Shown here: one piece after another, positions 6,982 to 12,997 of the stretch
How positions within the stretch are numbered: position 1 is the first letter of the stretch
Layout of the letters: every line of letters begins with the position of its first letter
Source of the DNA: Microcaldota archaeon
Lineage (GTDB): Archaea; Micrarchaeota; Micrarchaeia; Anstonellales; Anstonellaceae
Assembly: GCA_026413805.1 (NCBI GenBank)
Contig: JAOAKE010000023.1
Span: 1 to 13,118 of the forward strand
Length of the DNA stretch: 13,118 nucleotides
Reading direction: 5' to 3'
Notes under the pieces: model-generated
Databases searched by the model: none
Told to the model about the DNA's origin: nothing
What the model saw: only the letters and a program-made list of their open reading frames with translations
Translations under genes and position numbers: made by a program

Positions 6982-8220
6982 ATGGAAGCGCTTGAAAAAC
7001 GTGCGAAGAAACTCGCGGAAGAATACCCTGGGGTAAGGAAGGTTGCCCTTTCCTTTTCAGGAGGGCTTGAGTCTGCAGTTGTTGGAAGCATTTTGCAGGA
7101 ATGCGGGTTTGAAGTCTGCCCTGTTGTAGTTGATTTGGGGCAAAAATCAGACTTCTCTCGCATAAGGAAAAATGCAACTGAGATGTTTGGAAGCTGCGAG
7201 CACGTGGATGCAAAGGAGTATTTTATTGAAAATATAAAGAGGGGAATAAAGGCAAATTACGGGCTGCGAGGCAACATGAATGCTGGCGGGCTTTCACGCC
7301 CGGCAATTGCGCGGGCGCTTGTTGAGGCTGCAAGGAGGCTTTCCTGCCAGGCGATTGCACACGGCTCTTCCGGGGCAGGAAATGACCATTTGACTATGGA
7401 AAACTCCCTAAGGGTGCTTGGGCCTGAAATGAGGATAATCGCCCCTGTGCGGGACCTGGACATAAGGCGTGACGAGGCCTTGGAATTTGCAAAAAGGCGA
7501 AGGCTGAAGACAAATTTGCAGCGTGCCTCAAAATATTCAGCAGATGAAAACTTGTGGGTTCGCACAATAAGGCAGGGCGAGGCGCTTGACCCGACCCAGC
7601 CGGTTGAAGAAGAGGCGTATAAATGGACTGTTTCTGCAAAAGATGCGCCTGCCAAGCCATCAAGAGTGGAAGTGGAGTTTGAAGATGGGGTGCCGTCCAA
7701 GGCAGAAATAGACGGGAAAAGGTTCTTCAAAATGCAGGAAATTATCCTGAAGCTAAATGAAGCTGGAGGCAGGCACGGGGTGGGAAGGCTTGACTCCCTT
7801 GACGACAAAGTGGTTGGGCTGAAGGCACGGGAAGTTTATGAGTGCCCTGCTGCACAGGTCCTGCTTGCTGCCCACCGTCAGCTTGAGCAGATAACCCTGA
7901 CTACAAAGGAGCTTGATGTAAAAGAATATGTGGAGCTTGTCTGGGGGCGCATTGTTCATGATGGGGGCTGGTATAGCAGGCTCCGACGCTCCCTTGATGC
8001 ATTCATAGACCATACGCAGCGATATGTAGAAGGAAGCGTTGCCATTTCCCTTTACAGAGGAAACATAATTGTAGATGGAAGGAAAAGCAAGAGGGCTTTA
8101 TACGATGTGCGCCTCTCCTCCCAGGACTCAAGGGGGATTTTTTCCCAGAAGGAAGCCCGCCAGTTTGCAAAGCTTTATGGCCTGCAGGACATAATCGCCT
8201 ACTTGATGGAAAGCGAATAG
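6982..8220 (+). CDS. Argininosuccinate synthase-like enzyme, divergent
   Basis: The 412-residue product is built like argininosuccinate synthase, which joins citrulline and aspartate with ATP. Seen in order: ATP-binding P-loop FSGGLESA (residues 25-32), VVVDLGQ (48-54), AHGSSGAGND (126-135), IIAPVRDLDIRRDEA (152-166), YSADENLW (185-192), GRHGVGRLD, VGLKAREVYE, and the C-terminal helical tail with IDHTQRYVEGSVAISLYRGN. Several family signatures are altered. The substrate segment YEG-YPL-T-AR is replaced by YGLRGNMNAGGLSRP, GKGNDQVRFE reads GAGNDHLTME (losing an arginine), and SGGLDTS reads SGGLESA. The ATP core is intact while amino-acid-binding positions change, so the true substrate could differ. 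The ATG follows the protease stop by one base, so the pair is probably translated from one mRNA. No argH or other arginine gene is in the window, so I leave the symbol empty. Confidence 0.82.
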   Translation: MEALEKRAKKLAEEYPGVRKVALSFSGGLESAVVGSILQECGFEVCPVVVDLGQKSDFSRIRKNATEMFGSCEHVDAKEYFIENIKRGIKANYGLRGNMNAGGLSRPAIARALVEAARRLSCQAIAHGSSGAGNDHLTMENSLRVLGPEMRIIAPVRDLDIRRDEALEFAKRRRLKTNLQRASKYSADENLWVRTIRQGEALDPTQPVEEEAYKWTVSAKDAPAKPSRVEVEFEDGVPSKAEIDGKRFFKMQEIILKLNEAGGRHGVGRLDSLDDKVVGLKAREVYECPAAQVLLAAHRQLEQITLTTKELDVKEYVELVWGRIVHDGGWYSRLRRSLDAFIDHTQRYVEGSVAISLYRGNIIVDGRKSKRALYDVRLSSQDSRGIFSQKEARQFAKLYGLQDIIAYLMESE

Positions 8221-8236
8221 GGATTTGGCAAAGAAA

Positions 8237-8244
8237 TTTAAAAT
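8237..8244 (+). promoter_or_regulatory. TATA box for the carbonic anhydrase gene
   Basis: TTTAAAAT lies in the 69-base gap after the ArgG-like gene. It predicts transcription from about 8266 and a leader of roughly 24 nt containing AGGGGTAATC before the ATG at 8290. Confidence 0.5.
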
Positions 8245-8289
8245 GTTGCAAATACGGACAATAGCAAAACTTTCCTTAGGGGTAATCAT

Positions 8290-8958
8290 ATGGCAAGCTA
8301 TCTGAAAAAAAAGGAGGGAAACGGCATGGTGGGAAAAGCGCCTGAAAAAGAACAGCCAGCGCAGATTAAAAAAGAGCTTTTAAACGATAGGCGGGCTGCT
8401 ATAGAAGAAGCAATGCGCAAGCTCATAGAAGGGAACGGGCGTTTTGTTGATGGAAAGCATAGCAATTACGACATAAGAAAGAGAAGGGAAGAGCTGGTCA
8501 GCGGGCAGAAGCCATTTGCCATGGTTGTAGACTGCGCTGACTCGCGAACCTCGCCTGAGATTGTTTTTGATGCCGGGTTGGGAGACTTGTTCGTAGTGCG
8601 AAAGGCTGGGAATTTTGTTGAGCCGGGAGACCTTGGCACGCTTGAATATGGCGCAGCGCACCTTAAATGCCCTGTTCTTGTGGTTATGGGCCACCAGTCA
8701 TGCGGGGCGATAAATGCAGCCTGCAAGTCTGACAGTGCAGAAGGGAACATAAGCTTCGTCGTCAAGCCCCTTCAGGAGGCAGTAAATGCTGCAAACCGAA
8801 ACCCCGATGCCGCCTCCCGTGAGAACGTTAAGGTAGTAATCAAGCAAATAAGGGAAAAAAGCCCTCTTATTTCAAGGCTTGAAAAGGAAGGCGCGCTCAA
8901 GGTAGTCGGCGCCTACTATTCGCTTGAGAGTGGAAAAGTGGAGTTCTTTAATGCCTGA
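8290..8958 (+). CDS. Beta-class carbonic anhydrase
   Basis: This cytoplasmic zinc enzyme interconverts CO2 and bicarbonate. The beta-class zinc site is complete: Cys82 and Asp84 in DCADSRTSPE with Arg86, then His135 and Cys138 in GHQSCGAINAA. The segments EGNGRFVDGK, LFVVRKAGN and GTLEYGAAHL also match the family, as does the C-terminal VVGAYYSLESGKVEFF. Length is 222 residues from ATG 8290. A second ATG at 8326 has a stronger ribosome-binding site (GGAGGG, 7-base spacing) and would remove 12 lysine-rich residues that are not part of the catalytic fold. The first ATG has AGGGGT eight bases upstream and fits the TATA box, so I kept it, but either could be used. It may supply bicarbonate for carboxylation or carbamoyl-phosphate formation; nothing nearby proves a specific role. 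Confidence 0.93.
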   Translation: MASYLKKKEGNGMVGKAPEKEQPAQIKKELLNDRRAAIEEAMRKLIEGNGRFVDGKHSNYDIRKRREELVSGQKPFAMVVDCADSRTSPEIVFDAGLGDLFVVRKAGNFVEPGDLGTLEYGAAHLKCPVLVVMGHQSCGAINAACKSDSAEGNISFVVKPLQEAVNAANRNPDAASRENVKVVIKQIREKSPLISRLEKEGALKVVGAYYSLESGKVEFFNA

Positions 8959-9030
8959 CTTCTCTTTTCCTTTGATTTTGCCTTTAGGCATATTTGCTTC
9001 TTTTGCTTTTTTTGCAATGAAGCACTGGCC
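8959..9030 (+). terminator. T-rich termination region after carbonic anhydrase
   Basis: The strand reads repeated pyrimidine runs (TTCTCTTTTCC, TTTGATTTTGCC, then CTTCTTTTGCTTTTTTTGC at about 8998-9014), typical of archaeal T-tract termination. No convincing hairpin accompanies them. Confidence 0.4.
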
Positions 9031-9047
9031 CGTTGCATGATGCGATG

Positions 9048-9055
9048 TATTAAAA
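9048..9055 (+). promoter_or_regulatory. TATA box for aRF1
   Basis: TATTAAAA predicts a start near 9078 and a leader of about 15 nt that carries GAGGAGAAGG directly upstream of the ATG at 9093. Confidence 0.5.
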
Positions 9056-9092
9056 ATGAGGTTTGGATGTTTAGTTATTTGAGGAGAAGGCG

Positions 9093-10298
9093 ATGGCTGA
9101 ACACTCAAAGGAAAGATATGAACTAAAAAAGCAGCTTGCCTACTTGCGTGGGCTTTCAGGCAGCGGGACCGAGCTTATCTCAGTCTACATCCCTGCAGGC
9201 CAGCCCATACATGAAACTGCAAACAAGCTGAGGGAAGAGGCAGGGCAGGCCTCAAACATAAAAAGCAAAAGCACGCGCAAGAATGTGGGCGATGCCCTTG
9301 AAAAGATAATTCACCACCTGAAAGCGTATGGGAATACTGCGCCGCCAAGCGGGCTGGCGATTTTCTGCGGAAATGTATCGGACAACCCGGCAAAGGTGGA
9401 TATTGAGCTTTTTGCAATCCAGCCTCCTGAGCCAATAAACGTCTCAATTTACCGATGCGATTCGAGGTTTTTTCTTGAGCCGCTTGAAAGGATGCTTGAA
9501 ACTTCTGACAGCTACGGCATTGTAGTGATGGACGGGCGCGAATGCACCATTGCAGAGCTTCGCGGAACCACCACCAGGATTCTTCACAGGCTGAATTCCA
9601 CTGCGCATGCAAAGATAAGGAAAGGCGGGCAGTCTGCAAGGCGCTATGAGCGGCTGATTGAGGAGTCAATTGAGCTTTACTACAAGAGGGTTGGAGAAGC
9701 GATGGACCGATATTTTGTAAATACGGTGAAGGGAGTGATAATCGGCGGGCCTGGGCCTACAAAAGAGAATTTTGTCAAGATGGCGCCATTTAATTACCAG
9801 ATAAAAATACTTGGGGTGGTGGATACCGGCTATACTGATGAATATGGGGTCCGCGAGGTGGTTGCCAAAAGCTCGGAAATAATATCCGAGCAGGAAGCTG
9901 TAAAGGAGAGGGCGCTGGTTGAAAGGTTCATAAAAGAAGTGGTCTCTGGGGGCTTGGCAACTTATGGGGAGAGTGAAGTTAGGCGGGCCCTTGAAACGAA
10001 ACAGGCCTCGCAGCTTCTTATTTCAGAGGGGCTGACCTACAAGCGAGTGAAGCTAAAGGACACTGCCACAGGGGAAGAGAGGTATATAACCTGCAAGAGC
10101 CCACAAGAGCTGGAAAGCAGGATAAATGGCGTTGGTGGAAGCGTGCAGATTGAGGAAGAAAAAGCGCTTATAGACGATTTGATTGAGCTTGCAGAAGCAA
10201 ATGGGATTGATGTTGAAGTGGTTTCAGCAAATACTGTTGAGGGCGCGCAGTTTTTGGGCTCTTTTTACGGAATCGGGGCGTTTTTAAGATACAAGTAG
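9093..10298 (+). CDS. prf1: Peptide chain release factor aRF1
   Basis: This is the archaeal counterpart of eRF1, which recognises all three stop codons in the ribosomal A site and triggers hydrolysis of peptidyl-tRNA. The N-terminal decoding domain shows ASNIKSKSTRKNV (NIKS at residues 55-58) and YRCDSRFF (120-127), the YxCxxxF stop-codon-reading motif. The central domain carries KIRKGGQSARRYERL with the catalytic GGQ at 178-180. The C-terminal domain, which in archaea contacts aEF1A and ABCE1, follows to residue 401, a normal length for the family. The start is supported by GAGGAG nine to four bases upstream. The gene ends 26 bases from the convergent ftsZ stop, with no separate terminator visible in the gap. 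Confidence 0.97.
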   Translation: MAEHSKERYELKKQLAYLRGLSGSGTELISVYIPAGQPIHETANKLREEAGQASNIKSKSTRKNVGDALEKIIHHLKAYGNTAPPSGLAIFCGNVSDNPAKVDIELFAIQPPEPINVSIYRCDSRFFLEPLERMLETSDSYGIVVMDGRECTIAELRGTTTRILHRLNSTAHAKIRKGGQSARRYERLIEESIELYYKRVGEAMDRYFVNTVKGVIIGGPGPTKENFVKMAPFNYQIKILGVVDTGYTDEYGVREVVAKSSEIISEQEAVKERALVERFIKEVVSGGLATYGESEVRRALETKQASQLLISEGLTYKRVKLKDTATGEERYITCKSPQELESRINGVGGSVQIEEEKALIDDLIELAEANGIDVEVVSANTVEGAQFLGSFYGIGAFLRYK

Positions 10299-10324
10299 GA
10301 AGTAGGCGGCATTTTTGGGAAAGC

Positions 10325-11281
10325 CTATCTTTTGCCAAGGGAATAAGGAGCGCTTATCCCTGTGAAAATGGCTATTGCTTCTATTTTTCCCTCAAAGCCC
10401 TCCTGTATTCTTGCGCCATATATGACATTTGCCTCGGGGTCTATTTTTTCTGTCAGAAGCTCTCCAGCCCGAGTCGCATCGCCTAAGGTAAGGTCGCTTC
10501 CGCCAGTTATGTGAATGAGGGCGCTTCTTGCCCCTTCCACATCTATATCCAGAAGGCGGTTTTTCAGGGTGTTTTCTGCCAAGTCCTCCACTCTGCCAAC
10601 CCCTGATGCCTGCCCAACAGCAATCATAGAGATGCCGCCGTTCTCCATGACAGACTTTATGTCCATGTAGTCAAGGTTGAGAAGCGAGGGCTCAAGGATG
10701 GTTTTTGTAATTCCACTCACTGCCTTTGCCACTAGCTCATCAAGTATCTCAAATGCCTGCTCAATCGGGACATTAGGGGCATATTCAGCAAGGCGGTTGT
10801 TGTCAATTAAAACAACTGTGTCTGCCTCTTTTTTCAGCCGCTCAATCCCTGCCTTTGCCTTTGCAAGCCGGGCGCGCTCCATGGCAAATGGATAGGTTGC
10901 AAATGCCACGACAATTGCCCCGCTTTCTTTTGCAAGCTGGGCAACAACAGGCGCAGCGCCAGTGCCAGTGCCTCCTCCCAAGCCGCAGGTTATAAAAACA
11001 AGGTCTTTGTCCGAGAGTGCATTTTTTATGGCTCGCTTGGAAGCAAGGGCAGCCTTTTCAGCGACATCTGGAAAGCCGCCTGCCCCAAGCCCTTTTGTTA
11101 TGCTTGCGCCAACCAGAATTTTCTTTGCAGGCTCTGAAACTAAGTTTAGGTGCTTTCGGTCGGTATTGAGCGCAAAAAGCTCGGCCTTTGAAACCCCGAG
11201 CCGCAAGAGGCGATTTATAGTATTGCACCCTGCCCCCCCTACTCCGCACACTGCGACAGAAGGCTTGCCTTCTTCGTCCAA
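10325..11281 (-). CDS. ftsZ: Cell division protein FtsZ, short form
   Basis: This tubulin-like GTPase forms the cytokinetic ring. Seen are the N-terminal nucleotide-binding turn CGVGGAGCNTINRL (residues 12-25), FALNTD (36-41), the tubulin signature GGGTGTG (102-108), IDNNRL (159-164) and the T7 synergy loop NLDYMDIKSVM (202-212) with the acidic residues needed for GTP hydrolysis. The second domain ends at AIAIFTGI, followed by only ten residues. At 318 residues it is shorter than typical FtsZ (roughly 350-400) and lacks the linker and C-terminal peptide that bind membrane tethers such as SepF. The start must be TTG at 11281: an in-frame TAG lies four codons upstream and no ATG or GTG fits before the nucleotide-binding turn. 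GGTGGG precedes it closely. The gene diverges from the SRP RNA. Confidence 0.95.
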   Translation of the reverse strand: MDEEGKPSVAVCGVGGAGCNTINRLLRLGVSKAELFALNTDRKHLNLVSEPAKKILVGASITKGLGAGGFPDVAEKAALASKRAIKNALSDKDLVFITCGLGGGTGTGAAPVVAQLAKESGAIVVAFATYPFAMERARLAKAKAGIERLKKEADTVVLIDNNRLAEYAPNVPIEQAFEILDELVAKAVSGITKTILEPSLLNLDYMDIKSVMENGGISMIAVGQASGVGRVEDLAENTLKNRLLDIDVEGARSALIHITGGSDLTLGDATRAGELLTEKIDPEANVIYGARIQEGFEGKIEAIAIFTGISAPYSLGKR

Positions 11282-11310
11282 CTTCCCACCAAGCTACAAA
11301 TGGAAGTTAA

Positions 11311-11320
11311 GTTATTTAAA
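11311..11320. promoter_or_regulatory. TATA-like box shared by ftsZ and the SRP RNA
   Basis: GTTATTTAAA is centred about 27 bases before the predicted SRP RNA 5' end (about 11344). On the other strand it predicts an ftsZ start near 11290, just before the TTG. It is the only strong AT-rich box in the gap. Confidence 0.5.
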
Positions 11321-11343
11321 CAGCTTTCGCAAAAAAAATACTT

Positions 11344-11610
11344 GGCAGGATAGGACGGGAGAGTAGGGGCCTCCCAAACCGCAAATCCTCTAAAGGCGGG
11401 TCCGAATGTCCGGCGAAGTTTCAGGAGAAGTTGCAAGGCTCGGGCTTTAAGCGTCGACGCCTTGCCTTGCCGGACGGCTCATTGTGCCAACCGGGTCAGG
11501 CCGGAAGGAGCAGCCCTAAGCATCTTTGCGCCGTGCTGGGAAGATACAAGGCTGAGCAGCGGTCCGAACTACCTTGCAGTTTTTTCTGAGGCTCTCCGGA
11601 AATCCTGCCA
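11344..11610 (+). ncRNA. Signal recognition particle RNA (archaeal 7S RNA)
   Basis: The SRP54-binding helix 8 signature is unmistakable: GGGTCAGGCCGGAAGGAGCA at 11493-11512, continuing AGCCC, with a GGAA tetraloop at 11503-11506 and the asymmetric internal loop. The ends pair: GGCAGGAT (11344-11351) with ATCCTGCC (11603-11610) gives eight uninterrupted pairs, as expected for the helix 1 that joins the ends of archaeal SRP RNA, and GGAGAG (11358-11363) with CTCTCC (11593-11598) adds six. Helix 5 is supported by TGCAAGG (11432-11438) with CCTTGCA (11572-11578). A self-complementary GCGTCGACGC at 11451-11460 may lie in helix 6. At about 267 nt it is slightly short of the usual 300. The RNA scaffolds SRP19 and SRP54 for co-translational targeting of the many membrane proteins nearby. 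Exact ends are estimated from pairing. Confidence 0.92.
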
Positions 11611-11647
11611 CAGCAAGGCGCGGAACATAAGGCTACGCAAGGCTTCT

Positions 11648-12086
11648 TCAAAGCGCGCCAAGCGCAACGGCAGCATAGTAAAACACCACCCCTATCGCCA
11701 GAAGGAAAGGCACCACTATCAGCAGCACTGCCCTGAAGGCAGAAAGTTGGTGGAGTGTCTTGAGGAGCACATGGTAGTTGTAGATGTTATACAGCGATAT
11801 GAGGATAGGCACAAGGGCGAAAATGGAGCCTATCAGGTGAAGGTCTGCTCCAGAAAAGTCGCCTTGCCACCCAACGCCTTGGCATTGCCTGCAAGAAGAA
11901 AAGCCGCAGTGAAAGCCAGCCATGCGAGCCAGCCAGTGAGCACCAAATGCCCTGCTATTGCTTTTCAGCAAGCTTCATTCTCTTGCCTGTCCAATTGGGA
12001 TGGCGTTCGCTACTGCCATGACCAACCTCTCTATTTGAAAAATAGGCCTTCGTTTTTCGGTTGCGCAACAGCTTTTGCCTTTCCAT
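11648..12086 (-). pseudogene. Probable small multi-pass membrane protein, reading frame broken in two places
   Basis: No single frame spans this region, but three consecutive segments join into a sensible membrane protein. Segment 1 (ATG 12086 to TAG 11955) encodes a basic stretch starting MERQKLLRNRKTKAY and ending MKLAEKQ. Segment 2, in another frame (open after about 11965, TGA at 11835-11833), encodes a typical membrane helix, LTGWLAWLAFTAAFLLAGNA. Segment 3, in the third frame down to TGA 11650-11648, encodes DLHLIGSIFALVPILISLYN and a last helix AVLLIVVPFLLAIGVVFYYA. Adding one base to the A4 run at 11962-11965 and one to the A4/T4 run at 11854-11857 would restore one frame, giving EKAIAGHL and KATFSGADLHL across the joints. 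Both breaks sit in homopolymers, so sequencing or assembly error is as likely as real decay. A single unbroken ORF covering only 11971-11648 exists, but its first half is Cys/His/Trp-rich and unconvincing. No family recognised. Confidence 0.45.
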
Positions 12087-12149
12087 TAGCCACAAAACCA
12101 CCCAGAACAGCAGCCTTTAAGCGCCGTGAACCGAAGGCATGCTGCGAAT

Positions 12150-12284
12150 TCATTTGTTGAATCTTTCGCTATAACACTTCCCGCAGTAGCTGTGCATGAA
12201 GCCCGCCTTGTCTATCTGCTGCTTTTGGGTGGCGCGCGTGAGCTCTGCGCCGCACACTTCGCATGAGAGGTAATTGTTGTACAT
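12150..12284 (-). CDS. Small zinc-ribbon protein (44 residues), function unknown
   Basis: The ORF runs from ATG 12284 to TGA 12150. The protein has two CxxC knuckles, CEVC (residues 8-11) and CGKC (34-37), separated by 22 residues that are charged and polar; this is the classic layout of a treble-clef or ribbon zinc site. The ATG is preceded by AGAGGTGCATTC, which matches the archaeal ribosome-binding consensus. The frame is open far upstream through the tRNA and into the pilin gene on the other strand, but only this C-terminal part has a ribosome-binding site and meaningful motifs. A TATA-like box at 12332-12339 would put the transcript start about 26 bases before the ATG. The disrupted membrane-protein gene follows on the same strand. 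Small archaeal zinc ribbons often bind RNA, DNA or ribosomal partners, but the specific role cannot be read here. Confidence 0.62.
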   Translation of the reverse strand: MYNNYLSCEVCGAELTRATQKQQIDKAGFMHSYCGKCYSERFNK

Positions 12285-12331
12285 GAATGCACCTCTGAAA
12301 GAACTTGTCTTTGCATTATTCTTCTGCAAAG

Positions 12332-12339
12332 AAATAAAA
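12332..12339. promoter_or_regulatory. TATA-like box upstream of tRNA-Ser, possibly also serving the zinc-ribbon gene
   Basis: AAATAAAA is centred about 29 bases before the tRNA 5' end at 12365. Read on the minus strand (TTTTATTT) it is about 52 bases before the ATG at 12284, leaving a 26-nt leader with a ribosome-binding site. Confidence 0.4.
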
Positions 12340-12364
12340 GCCTGTATTGGCCCTAAAAATGCGC

Positions 12365-12471
12365 GCTGGGGTCGCATAGCCCGGTCAGTGCGGCAGGTTG
12401 CTAACCTGTTGGGGAGAAATCCCCTCGGGAGTTCAATGACGAAAGTAGTTGAATAAATCTCCCCCCCGGCG
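12365..12471 (+). tRNA. tRNA-Ser (anticodon GCU) with a 20-nt insertion, probably an intron, in the T loop
   Basis: The cloverleaf can be drawn by hand. The acceptor is GCTGGGG (12365-12371) with CCCCGGC (12464-12470), one G-U pair. The D stem is GCA/TGC around TAGCCCGGTCAG. The anticodon stem is GCAGG/CCTGT with loop TTGCTAA, anticodon GCT at 12400-12402. The long variable arm GGGGA/TCCCC has a GAAA loop, the class II hallmark of Ser and Leu. The discriminator is G (12471), usual for archaeal tRNA-Ser, and CCA is not encoded. The T stem GGGAG/CTCCC (12427-12431 with 12459-12463) closes 27 bases instead of 7. Removing 20 nt restores the standard loop TTCAAAT; the removed block can be 12435-12454, 12436-12455 or 12437-12456. 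The spliced length would be 87 nt. It reads AGC and AGU codons. Confidence 0.88.
12435..12456 (+). other. Putative tRNA intron in the T loop (boundaries ambiguous by 2 nt)
   Basis: Within the insertion, TTCAATGAC (12432-12440) folds back on GTAGTTGAA (12445-12453) around a GAAA loop, with one G-A mismatch and a G-U pair; an unpaired TAAAT lies on the 3' side before the T stem. The 3' cut would fall in this bulge. The 5' side is not an ideal 3-nt bulge, so this is at best a relaxed bulge-helix-bulge for the splicing endonuclease. Confidence 0.6.
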
Positions 12472-12472
12472 C

Positions 12473-12593
12473 CTTTCCCAAAAGGCTTAAAAATGATTGA
12501 TGAGAATGGCAAAACAAGGAGGAATGATAATATGAAAAGGATGTTGATGCTGCCTTTGGCAGTGCTGCTGCTTGTGGCAGTGGCGAATGCACA
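12473..12593 (+). repeat. Direct repeat, copy 1 (promoter, RBS and signal peptide of the pilin-like gene)
   Basis: The 121 bases match 12998-13118 at a fixed offset of 525, with one difference (G at 12485, A at 13010). The match is cut off by the window edge, so the repeat may be longer. Confidence 0.95.
12487..12494 (+). promoter_or_regulatory. TATA box of pilin-like gene copy 1
   Basis: TTAAAAAT predicts transcription from about 12517 with a short leader containing AAGGAGGA (12516-12523), eight bases before the ATG. Confidence 0.5.
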
Positions 12594-12882
12594 GCAACAG
12601 CAACCACCGCAACAAGATAATAGCCCACTATCTGGGTTGCAGGCAGCCATCCAGTCTCTGTGCACTGCAATGCAGCAGCTTTTGCCGGTTGTGGCAATGC
12701 TGATGGTGCTGGTGGCAGGAGTCATCTATGCTGCTGGGCAGATAATGGGTGCTGAGACTCGGGCAAGGGCAAATGTCTGGGCAACTGCTGCCCTGACAGG
12801 TGCGCTGATTGCTCTGCTGATATTTGCAGTTGCGCCGCCCATATTAGGGCAGCTAAGTCCGACTGGGGGTATAAGTTGCTGA
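12532..12882 (+). CDS. Two-helix secreted pilin-like protein (VirB2/TrbC/CedA1-like candidate), copy 1
   Basis: The 116-residue protein has a signal peptide (MKRMLMLPLAVLLLVAVANA, cut after Ala20), a Gln/Pro-rich stretch (21-33), a helix at about 49-68, a short charged loop GAETRARAN (73-81), a second helix at about 83-105 and a short tail. Cys44 and the terminal Cys116 could pair. Signal peptide, two helices and a basic loop, with tandem gene copies, are the layout of VirB2/TrbC conjugative pilins and of the related archaeal CedA1 subunits. This is architecture-level recognition; no strict sequence motif defines the family, so another small membrane protein is possible. ATG 12532 is chosen because GGAGG lies at the right distance and the signal peptide begins there; an in-frame ATG at 12493 overlaps the TATA box. 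A near-identical start recurs at 13057, so a tandem array is likely. No secretion ATPase is in the window. Confidence 0.7.
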   Translation: MKRMLMLPLAVLLLVAVANAQQQQPPQQDNSPLSGLQAAIQSLCTAMQQLLPVVAMLMVLVAGVIYAAGQIMGAETRARANVWATAALTGALIALLIFAVAPPILGQLSPTGGISC

Positions 12883-12890
12883 CGACCTTC

Positions 12891-12920
12891 CCTCTTTTTG
12901 TTTTTTTTAATTTTCTTTTT
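12891..12920 (+). terminator. T-rich terminator of pilin-like gene copy 1
   Basis: CCTCTTTTTGTTTTTTTTAA and a following TTTTCTTTTT lie directly after the stop codon, a strong archaeal T-tract terminator. This implies each tandem copy is transcribed on its own. Confidence 0.6.
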
Positions 12921-12997
12921 CTATGAAATGGCGAAATGGTAGTTGTATCGCTGTAAAAATCGCCAGAAGCATTTCCGTTCCAATACAATGTTGCTGT

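Noticed and set aside
12031..12153. 40-codon minus ORF (MNSQHAFGSRRLKAAVLGGF...) overlapping the zinc-ribbon stop as ATGA
   Set aside because: The overlap is suggestive, but there is no domain, and it competes with the membrane-protein segment in another frame; left unannotated.
11462..12160. A 232-codon plus-strand open frame
   Set aside because: Its first third lies inside the SRP RNA and the rest is antisense to the membrane-protein segments; composition is Cys/Arg/Ser-rich with no domain.
12473..12480. tRNA-Ser 3' end as an integration (att) site for the repeat unit
   Set aside because: The repeat begins two bases after the tRNA, but copy 2 carries no tRNA-derived sequence and no integrase is present, so the adjacency is probably chance.
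12285..12725. Upstream extension of the zinc-ribbon frame on the minus strand
   Set aside because: It runs antisense through tRNA-Ser and the pilin-like gene; the only good ribosome-binding site is at the ATG at 12284.
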